26,386 nucleotides of DNA from the NCBI GenBank assembly GCA_023807065.1, contig JAJJLU010000047.1:1-26386 (forward strand), written 5' to 3'. Under the pieces are notes generated by a model. That model searched no databases. It was not told where the DNA came from and saw only the letters and a program-made list of their open reading frames with translations. Of the stretch, positions 19,213-26,386 are shown piece after piece. The stretch comes from Isotricha intestinalis (lineage: Eukaryota > Ciliophora > Litostomatea > Vestibuliferida > Isotrichidae). The position numbers and the translations under genes were made by a program. Position 1 is the stretch's first letter, and every line of letters begins with the position of its first letter.

Positions 19213-20421
19213 ATGGGAAAATGTTGTTTTGAATTTTACAAACCAAAATATATATTATATATATTAATACTTTCAATTTCACAATCAATATATTGGATAA
19301 TTTCTCAATCATTAGAGATTGTATTTTTAAATCCAATGGCAAATTCTTTTTTAATGTTTTTAGGTCAAACTTTATCAATTTTTTTATATTTATATGAAAA
19401 ATATAAATTAAATTCAACAAAAAATTCAAAAGAAAATTCAGATATTGAAATTCAAATAGCAAATAAAAAAAAAAGAAATTGGATTTATTTTATTTTATTT
19501 TTTTGTTCTTTAACTGAACTATTAGGTAATTTTCAATATAAATTTTATTTTTATCAGAATAGCATGAAAAAATTTGTCCATAATAGAATTAATGCTTCTT
19601 TAGAACCAATTGGCTATTTTTTCTTTTTTATTTTAATTGAACATTGCTTTTTAAAAATTAGTATTGCTAGACATCAAATTTTAGGAATAATAATTAATTT
19701 TTTTGGAATTATTATTTCTATAATAAATCAAATTGATAAAAATTGTAATTACACCGCTTTGTTTCTTATTATAATTATAATAATGGAATCACAATTTTTA
19801 AAAACTATAAGTTATATAATTCCTAAGAAATTAAATTACGAATATTTTTATAATATGAATAAAATTATTTTTATAAAAGGATTATTTGGATTAGGAATAT
19901 CATCAATATTAGGTTTGATTATTCATTTCTTTTTTCATATAATGTATGATAATCAAGATGCAAAAGAAATGTTTCATATATTAGATTTTGAGTATAGTTT
20001 AAATTTTAAATTAATTTTTTGTGTGATTATATATTGTATTACTAGTTGTATAAATAACATATTAATATTAAAAATAATAGAAGATACAAGGCCAAGTAAT
20101 ACTCTATTAGAACCTCCAATTTCTCAAATTTTTAAACATTTTATTTTTATGTTTATTACTAAAAAAATGAAAATTGAAATAAAAAAATATGGAAATTCTC
20201 ATGGTTCTGTTCGTGAGCTTGCTTTTTTAACTCTTCCTTTTTTTTTAAGTTTCTTTGGAGCTTTAATTTTTTGTGAAGTTATTGTAATTAAATTATTTAA
20301 TATTAATAAAAATACAATCAGTGAAATTTCCAAAAGGGCTTTTTCTGAATCTTTATATGATCTTGATGAAATTGCATTTGGTGATTCTGATGAAGAAGAA
20401 GAAAATGAAGAAAATATTTAA
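19213..20421 (+). CDS. DMT/SLC35F6-like multi-pass transporter, paralog 3
   Basis: A 402-residue membrane protein with about ten helices, in tandem with the next paralog 149 bases away. Family landmarks: YKPKY near the start; GNFQYKFYFYQ; EHCFLKISIARHQ; SQFLKTISYIIPKKLNYEYF; IKGLFGLG; EDTRPSNTLL; and a last helix with FCEVIVIKLFNINKNT before EISKRAF. It shares SEFLKT/SQFLKT, IPKKLN and CEVIVIK with the 20570 gene but not with the 2001/5508 pair, so the four form two sub-pairs. It has a longer polar loop at about residues 70-90 and an acidic C-terminal tail (DSDEEEENEEN). It may begin with a myristoylation-like MGKCC, unusual for a polytopic protein. Substrate unknown. Confidence 0.7.
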   Translation: MGKCCFEFYKPKYILYILILSISQSIYWIISQSLEIVFLNPMANSFLMFLGQTLSIFLYLYEKYKLNSTKNSKENSDIEIQIANKKKRNWIYFILFFCSLTELLGNFQYKFYFYQNSMKKFVHNRINASLEPIGYFFFFILIEHCFLKISIARHQILGIIINFFGIIISIINQIDKNCNYTALFLIIIIIMESQFLKTISYIIPKKLNYEYFYNMNKIIFIKGLFGLGISSILGLIIHFFFHIMYDNQDAKEMFHILDFEYSLNFKLIFCVIIYCITSCINNILILKIIEDTRPSNTLLEPPISQIFKHFIFMFITKKMKIEIKKYGNSHGSVRELAFLTLPFFLSFFGALIFCEVIVIKLFNINKNTISEISKRAFSESLYDLDEIAFGDSDEEEENEENI

Positions 20422-20569
20422 TTTATATTTTGTTATGGCCGTTTTTATATTTAAATAACATTTTTATTGTTTAGAATTTTTATTTAAGAGTTATAGTAAA
20501 TATTATAAATTTGAAATTTTTATTATATTTTAATATATTTTTAATTATTTTATTTGTAAAATATAAATT

Positions 20570-21640
20570 ATGATTAAATTTAATGTTCCTAAATGTATAT
20601 CTTATATAATTGTGGTATATATTTTTCAGACTTATAATAATTATTTTCTTCAAAAAAATGAATTTAAAAATCCTTTTTATTGTATTCTTTGTATGTCAAT
20701 AGGTGAATTCTTTGCTTTTATTTTATTTATTTTTGAAAAAAAATTAAATAAAAGTAAATTTAGTGAAGAATCAACTAAATCTCATTATTGGTTTTTTAAA
20801 ATATTATTGTTATGTTCAATTATTGATATATTTTGTTATTATGATTATAGTGCTTTAATATATAATTATAGAATGAAAAAAACGAATGAAAAATATAATT
20901 TTTTTATTCAACCTATTTTATTTGTGATATTTTTTATATTTAATGAAAATTATTTGTTAAAAATTAGAATTTATATTCATCATTGTTTAGCTTTTATAAT
21001 TGCTCTTTTTGGTCTTATTTTATATTTAATTTTTGAAATATTTAATAATGAAAATAATAAATTTGATTTTATTCCTTTTATATTGATATTAATATTTAGA
21101 AGTGAAAGTGAATTTTTAAAAACTTTAAATTATATTGTTCCTAAAAAATTAAATAACGAATATTTTTTAAGTATGAATTTTATTATTTTTATTAAAGGAT
21201 TAATAGGATTTATTTTATGTTTAATTATTATTCTTATTTTTAAATTAGATTTTATTAAAGAATTTCTGGAAAAAGAGATAATGACAATTGTCAAGATTGT
21301 TGCATTTATTATTTCTTGCTTTATAAGCAGAGTTTTTTCTTTAAAAATAGCCGAAAAATCTAGACCAAGTTATAATCTTATTTCTCAAGGATTATCATAT
21401 TTTACTTTATTTATAGTAACAAATGAGAAAAAAAATTATTCTTTCTATATTTTAATTTTATTTCTTTTAATAAGTATCTTAATATATTGTGAAGTTATTG
21501 TCATTAAAATTTTCAATTTGGATAAATATACAATTAATGAAATATCTAAAAGAGGATTTAAAGAAGTTATTAATGATATTTCTCTAGAATTTATTTCCAA
21601 TCATGATAATGAAGTAATTAATATAAATGATAATATATAA
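20570..21640 (+). CDS. DMT/SLC35F6-like multi-pass transporter, paralog 4
   Basis: A 356-residue membrane protein with about ten helices. It keeps NVPKC at the start, NENYLLKIRIYIHH, SEFLKTLNYIVPKKLNNEYF, IKGLIGF, EKSRPSYNLI, and a final helix YCEVIVIKIFNLDKYT followed by EISKRGF. It is the tandem neighbour and closest relative of the 19213 gene. It differs at the position where the other three carry E/NFxY (here CYYDYSALIYN) and has the shortest loops. It converges with the FKPKIN-repeat gene 200 bases downstream. As with its relatives, DMT-superfamily membership is inferred from topology and motif order, without a database search. Confidence 0.7.
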   Translation: MIKFNVPKCISYIIVVYIFQTYNNYFLQKNEFKNPFYCILCMSIGEFFAFILFIFEKKLNKSKFSEESTKSHYWFFKILLLCSIIDIFCYYDYSALIYNYRMKKTNEKYNFFIQPILFVIFFIFNENYLLKIRIYIHHCLAFIIALFGLILYLIFEIFNNENNKFDFIPFILILIFRSESEFLKTLNYIVPKKLNNEYFLSMNFIIFIKGLIGFILCLIIILIFKLDFIKEFLEKEIMTIVKIVAFIISCFISRVFSLKIAEKSRPSYNLISQGLSYFTLFIVTNEKKNYSFYILILFLLISILIYCEVIVIKIFNLDKYTINEISKRGFKEVINDISLEFISNHDNEVININDNI

Positions 21641-21840
21641 TATTTTAAAAACATTTAATTTTTTGATTTAATTAAAAATAAAAATTTTTAATGATTTTAT
21701 TTAGATATGATTTTTTTTTTCAAATATATTATGAAATGATTTCTTTATTTTTATTGTAAAGAAATCAAAAAAGAACAGTTATTGAAATAATTTAAAATAT
21801 TTATTATTATTATTTATATTTATTATAATTATTATTAATC

Positions 21841-23413
21841 TTAATTATTATTATTTAATAATTTATTTTCTTCTTCTTCTTCATTGTTATTATTAATAAT
21901 ATCATTATTATATTTGTCAAATGAAATATTTTCTTGAATTTCTTTTTTAAAGGTTTCAGAATTAAAATTGTTATTTATTTTAGGTTTAAAAGTAAATTCT
22001 AAATTATTATCATAATCTTTTTTTTTTTTTTCATTTCCAAAATTAATAATATCTCTTTTTTCTAATAAATTTAAATTATCAAATAATTTAAAACTAATTT
22101 GAATAAATTCTTTTTGAGAAATATTTTGATTTTCTTCTTTTAATTCTTCAAAAATAGGAGAAAAAATTTTTTTTAAATTATAATTTAATTGATTATCTTC
22201 AAGAGAAAATTTATTAATAATTCCATTATGATTTTTATCTAAAATATGAAATATTTTTTTAAAAGAATTTATTTTTTGTTCATTATAAAATTTATTAGAA
22301 GTATTATTTACATAAATTAAATTGAAATTTTCTTCTTTTTGAATTTGTTGTGTTAAAAAATGAATTTTTTGTTCTTTTTTTTGATAATCAAAATATAAAT
22401 TATTAAAAATATTTTCATTAATTTTTCTTTCATAATTATTATTTATTAAAGGAGAAAAAAATTTTTGACCTGTTAAATTATCAATTGGATTTTCAATCAA
22501 ATTTTTAATTTGATTTTTTTTTTCTTTTGATTTTAATTGATAAATATTTAATCTTTCTTTAAAAGGAATATTTAATAAATCTGAATTAAAATTATTTATT
22601 TTTGGTTTAAATAATTTTTTTTTATCATATATTTTATTTGAAAGATTATGAATATCTAATTCTTTCTTTTTATAATTATCATATAATGTCTCATATCTTG
22701 GAATTATTTTTTTTATTTTATAACTATTATTTTTATCAATTGTTTTACTTCTTTTATTTATTTTTGGATTAAAAGAATATTTTTCTTCTTTTTTTTCATA
22801 TTTTTCTTTTAAACTTTCTATTTTATTATTTATGTAATTTTTATAATTTTTTATATTTTCTTCATTATTATTTTTTAATTTGTTATGAGATATTTTTGTT
22901 AAAAAACTATATGATATATTATTTAATTTTGGTTTAAATGTAAAATTTTTTTTTTCATTTTTTTCTTTTTCATTTTTTATTTTTTGGATTTTTTCATTTG
23001 TTTTTTCTTGTAATTTTAATCCTTTATTATATAATCTTTCTCCATAATTTAAATTAAAATTTTCTTGAGATTTATTTTTTTTTTCTTCATTTAATTGAGA
23101 AATATTTATATCATAATCATTTTCTAAATTATTTACATTATTATTATTAATATTATTATTAGAATTTGTAATATTATTATTAATATTTTGATTTATATTA
23201 TTTATTATATTCTTATTAATATTATTTATTATATTTTTTTTACTTAATTTTCCATTTGGAGTTTTATTTATTTTTTTTCTACTGAAATTTAATTTTAAGT
23301 TTTTTTTCTTTGTTTGACTTGAAATTGTTTGAGATAAATAATGATAATTTTTATTATTTTCATTTGCATCTATTTTATATAAATTTTTAATTCTTTTTCC
23401 TTTATTCTCTCAT
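21841..23413 (-). CDS. FKPKIN-repeat, EF-hand-like protein with out-of-frame start
   Basis: A frame with no stop runs from 23409 down to TAA at 21841 (522 codons) but contains no ATG at all. The only fitting ATG (23413-23411) reads ATG-AGA-GAA-TAA and is one base out of register: skipping the T of that TAA enters the long frame exactly. The protein is Asn/Lys-rich with about five repeats of an F-x-PK-(I/L)-N motif (FTFKPKLN, YSFNPKIN, LFKPKINN, FFSPLINN, FTFKPKIN). Several are preceded or followed by an ERLY-type motif (GERLYNKG, YETLYDNY, KERLNIYQ). A degenerate EF-hand loop (FHILDKNHNGIINKFSLE) lies in the C-terminal third. Similar repeats occur in ciliate and kinetoplastid proteins, some cytoskeletal. 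It is either a recently disabled gene, a +1-frameshifted gene, or a one-base assembly error. Confidence 0.65.
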
Positions 23414-23684
23414 TTTATATATAATTTTTTCTTTTAATATTTTATTTTTTTATTATTATTAAAAGATTTATTATTTTACATTTATGATTTCATTTTTATT
23501 TTTTTGTTATAACTAAAAAGATTTTATTTATATTCTTAATTGTTATTATCATAATTATTATATATTTTATTTTATTTTATTTTATTTTAAATTTTGGTTT
23601 TTGATATTTTTTTCTATTTTTTCTATCATAATAAAATTATCAAATTTTTTATCAAATTTATTCCCAAACTAGGAATTTAAATAG
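23414..23684. other. Spacer upstream of the FKPKIN-repeat gene
   Basis: AT-rich DNA between the 3' end of the decayed gene and the start of the FKPKIN-repeat gene. It includes a short (TTTTA)n tract at about 23566-23590. No frame, RNA or defined promoter element is recognisable. Confidence 0.5.
23566..23590. repeat. (TTTTA)n simple tract
   Basis: About five units of TTTTA on the plus strand. A tract of the opposite orientation (AAAAT-type units) occurs at about 26083-26100, so the two bracket the decayed gene between them. Confidence 0.6.
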
Positions 23685-25935
23685 TTATTTTAATTTATTA
23701 AGATAATTATTATAAGGATTATTATTTTTAAAAGTTTTATACAAATAAATTATATTATTATTTCCTTTTAAAAATATATTAAGATAAATTTCAGGAGGTA
23801 TACATTCATCATCATCATCACTTTCAATATATTTAATATTAGAATTTTAAAAGAAGAATTATTAACATTAGTAGGCAAAAATTGTTTATAATCATTTTCT
23901 GAAAATAATATTTAGGATTTAAATTTATTTCTTTTCTTGATTATCTATTTGATTCATTAAATAAATATAATATATCTTTTGTTATTCTATTTATTGTTAA
24001 ATCTCTTTTTTACACATTTATTGAATTAAATATTTTTGAAGTTTTATTTTCTTGAATTTTTTTTTCAAATTTTTCTAATTGTAATAGTCTACTATTATTT
24101 GAACCTAATTCAAAAAATATATTATATTTTTATCTAATTTAGATACACTATTGTTTTTTCTTCATGAAATATTTTCCATTGTTTTTATTTTATTATATAT
24201 TTTTTTATCATATGATTTTTTTTTCATTCAAATACACAAAAAATTAAATGAACCAATAAAATTATTTATTTACAATAAAATAGGCTTTACTATAAATATT
24301 ATTTATCTTATTTATATTTGTTTTACTTTTTTTTATTGGATAAAGATTCATTAAAAATATTCTTTTCACTATTTGATGATTTTCTTGAATTTGAAAATGA
24401 ATTATGAAAATCTTTGAATTCCTTTAATTTCTTTTTTGGAAATATTAAATTATGAATTTTTTTCTATTTTTTTTATTTTCATTATTATTATTTATTGGAA
24501 TTATTATATTAAAATTATCCAAAATATTAATAGTTTTAATGTATTATTTAATTAAAGTTAAGAAATTAAAATTATTTTTTATATTTATACAATCTTGACT
24601 TTTATTTATTAAGAAATTATTTTTTCCAAATAAAATTTCTTTTATCTGATTTTTTATATTTTTAATTTTATTTTTTTTTAAATTTTCTTATTATTCATAC
24701 TTATATTTTTTTTATTAATATTTGAAATTGAAATATAATTTTTTTTATTGAAATTTATAGTTTTGCTATTTTTATCAGATTTACATTTATTTCTAATTTA
24801 TCAATATTATTATTAGAAATATTTCTTTCGTTGAAGGAACATAAATTTCTTTCTCTTTTTATTTTTTATCATTTCTATTTTCAAATATGATTTTTTATAA
24901 ATTTTTTCTTTTCTTGAATTTTAAAAATTGTTTTTATTATTAAATGAATATTTTTTTATTTGTTAAAGAAGAAATTAATAACTATTTATTTTATTTTTTT
25001 GAGAATAAGATTTAACATTTGTTTTATTTAATTTTTGATTATTATTATTTATTTCCTTAAAAATTTTACTAACATAATTCTTGTTATTTTTAGTAAATAA
25101 ACTTAGAATTACTTTAGGTTTTTTAATTTGTTTTAAAGTCTTTCCTTTACCTTTTTTTCCAGACTAATAGAAATACTATTATATTGATTATTATTATTAA
25201 TATTACTTTTAGAATCCATATCAATTGTAATTGAAGAAAGTTTTGCATTTTTCATTCCATTAGAAGAAATATTAATATTTAATCCAGTATAATTTTTAAT
25301 TATTTTTCCTTTATTTTTATTATCTATACTATTATATCCTCCATATAAATATCTATTATAATTTCTTCCTTTAATTTTTATTAATATTAATTCCTACTCA
25401 TTTTATTTAATTAGTATTATTGATTTTTCTTTAACCATTTAATTTAATAATATTATTTTCAACATTTGACATTTTATTAATAATATTTTCCAAAAATCTT
25501 TTATTCCATTTATATGAGTTTAATCTAAATAGAATCTAAAAAAACTTCATTATTATCAATATTATTTAAATTATTTTTCTAAACTTTATTAATTATTAAT
25601 TACTCTTTGTTTCCTTTCAATATTTTTTTACTTTATGGTAATATAACATAATTTGGAAAAATTACTGATAATTATTATAATATTCAATTATTTCATTTTT
25701 CACTTTCTGATAAAGTATAATTTCTTAGTAAAAATTCAGAATAATTGATTAAAAAATCTTTAAATTTTGTTATTATAAGAGAAGTTTCATTTTCTTTTAT
25801 TTCATTTATTTTTTATACTGTAATAATTTTCTATTGGTGTTTCTGTGTCGTTATAATTTTTTTTGTGTAATTTTTGTTTTTATTATTTGAATTTGAATTT
25901 TTTGAATTATTTGAATTATTATAATTATCATAACT
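23685..25935 (-). pseudogene. Decayed Ser/Asn-rich protein gene
   Basis: Minus-strand coding-like blocks in N-to-C order, broken by stops and frame changes. Near 25890-25935 one reads SYDNYNNSNNSKNSNS. Near 25720-25800, KENETSLIITKFKDFLINYS, then EFLLRNYTLSESEK. Near 25450-25530, SYKWNKRFLENIINKMSNVE. Near 25165-25375 about 70 clean codons include RYLYGGYNSID and GMKNAKLSSITIDMDSKSN. Near 25020-25160, GKGKTLKQIKKPKVILSLF. Near 23910-24110, SNNSRLLQLEKFEKKIQENK. The last block ends ESDDDDECIPPEIYLNIFLK and YNNYLNKLK-TAA at 23685. The blocks sum to a protein of roughly 700 residues that I cannot name. Intact long frames elsewhere argue against poor sequencing as the cause. The 67-codon plus-strand frame at 24151 is antisense to this gene. 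Confidence 0.65.
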
Positions 25936-26341
25936 TGTTTGTATCGATTAATAAAATCATATGAAGAACTTATATTGATTTACTTTTTATTAAAATTAAT
26001 TTATTTTTATTTAAAAGAATAATTGTTTTTAAAAGAATTATTAAAATTTATTTTAATGATGATTAATTAGAAAATAAATAAACAAAATAAAATAAAATAA
26101 ATAAAATTTAAAAGTCTGAAAATCCCAATTAGGCATAAAAAAAGATTATTTCTAAAAAATCTTTATTTTTCATAGTAGAACGATTAACACTTTTACATTC
26201 CTTTTTTATTTAAATACATTTTAGAAATATAAAGAAAAAATCTTCATATTTTTGTTTTTAAAAAATTTATTATTACTTTTTTTATTTATAAATATTATAA
26301 TATTTAGATAATAAATTAAATGTTCTATTTTCTTCATTAAT
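25936..26341. other. Right subtelomeric arm, no gene
   Basis: AT-rich DNA between the decayed gene and the telomere. It contains an A/T pentamer tract (about 26083-26100), a TCCCAAT at 26123-26129 that is one base off a telomere unit, and a weak hairpin (AAAGATT/AATCTTT) at about 26142-26165. A short minus-strand frame (MKNKDFLEIIFFYA) is interrupted by TAA and is not supported as a gene. Confidence 0.55.
26083..26100. repeat. (AAAAT)n simple tract
   Basis: A run of AAAAT-type pentamers on the plus strand, the inverted counterpart of the (TTTTA)n tract near 23566. It is low-complexity sequence and its pairing with the other tract may be chance. Confidence 0.5.
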
Positions 26342-26386
26342 GGGGATTGGGGATTGGGGATTGGGGGATTGGGGATTGGGGATTGG
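26342..26386. repeat. Right telomere, (GGGGATT)6 + GG with one variant unit
   Basis: Three GGGGATT units, one GGGGGATT unit with an additional G (26363-26370), two more GGGGATT units and a terminal GG. This is the reverse complement of the array at position 1, so the window spans a whole chromosome. The array begins directly after CATTAAT. Confidence 0.97.

Noticed and set aside
16797..19462. Antisense frames at 16797-17015, 18867-19106 and 19154-19462
   Set aside because: Each overlaps the start of a better supported gene on the other strand and is a composition by-product.
22500..22500. Start of the FKPKIN-repeat protein at a TTG near 22500
   Set aside because: The frame stays open for another ~300 codons upstream, with further FKPKIN repeats and an ERLY motif, and eukaryotic genes rarely start at TTG.
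24151..24354. Plus-strand 67-codon hydrophobic frame in the right arm
   Set aside because: It is antisense to the decayed minus-strand gene, with the Phe/Ile/Tyr composition expected of a shadow frame.
26142..26165. Hairpin in the right subtelomere as a regulatory RNA or terminator
   Set aside because: The stem is about seven A/T-rich pairs and is expected by chance in this composition.
1..26386. Reassigned genetic code with UAA/UAG read as Gln
   Set aside because: Intact genes end cleanly at TAA, with non-coding composition after it, and Gln is encoded by CAA within them.
1..26386. tRNA, rRNA, CRISPR array, transposase or integrase genes
   Set aside because: No GC-richer cloverleaf segment, T-loop box, regularly spaced repeats or transposase motifs were seen on either strand.

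Overview
The window is a complete, very small linear chromosome. It opens with CCCCAAT repeats and closes with GGGGATT repeats, so both ends carry the same telomere in the correct opposite orientations (C-rich strand at the left 5' end, G-rich strand at the right 3' end). Extreme AT richness, long uninterrupted eukaryotic genes, short spacers, G4-type telomeres and many Asn/Lys-rich membrane proteins point to a macronuclear chromosome of a ciliate. The genes read with the standard code. TAA is the terminator of every intact gene except one, which ends TGA-TAA, so this is not a Tetrahymena/Paramecium-type UAR=Gln code. A litostome (rumen-type) ciliate is my guess, not something the sequence proves.

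Layout. 1-33 left telomere. 34-1062 left subtelomeric arm with a decayed coiled-coil gene. 1063-1707 tandem-MIT protein. 2001-3140 (-) transporter paralog 1. 3330-5312 type I membrane protein of unknown role. 5508-6635 transporter paralog 2. 6801-8048 membrane-anchored pepsin-fold protein lacking both catalytic aspartates. 8261-13306 1681-residue multi-pass PAS protein (Tiny-macrocysts-like). 13443-14621 discoidin-like plus Asn-rich protein. 14757-16016 (-) seven-helix protein with a C-terminal RGS domain. 16127-16480 short F-box protein with an MGC lipidation start. 16844-17662 unknown helical protein. 17990-19018 (-) membrane RING-H2 protein. 19213-20421 and 20570-21640 transporter paralogs 3 and 4. 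21841-23413 (-) FKPKIN-repeat/EF-hand-like protein whose only plausible ATG is one base out of frame. 23685-25935 (-) a decayed gene. 26342-26386 right telomere.

Two themes stand out. First, much of the gene content is membrane or signalling: four DMT/SLC35F6-like transporters, a PAS sensor-like protein, a 7TM-RGS protein, a RING-H2 protein and an F-box protein (both potential ubiquitin-ligase parts), and a tandem-MIT (ESCRT-type) protein. There is no operon logic, as expected for a eukaryote, so shared location need not mean shared pathway. Second, integrity falls towards the ends: the central ~21 kb is intact, while both arms carry disrupted coding sequence, and the gene next to the right arm has lost its start frame.

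No intron was needed to explain any intact gene. No tRNA, rRNA, CRISPR array or recognisable transposon was seen. All functional calls are from motif reading only; no searches were run.
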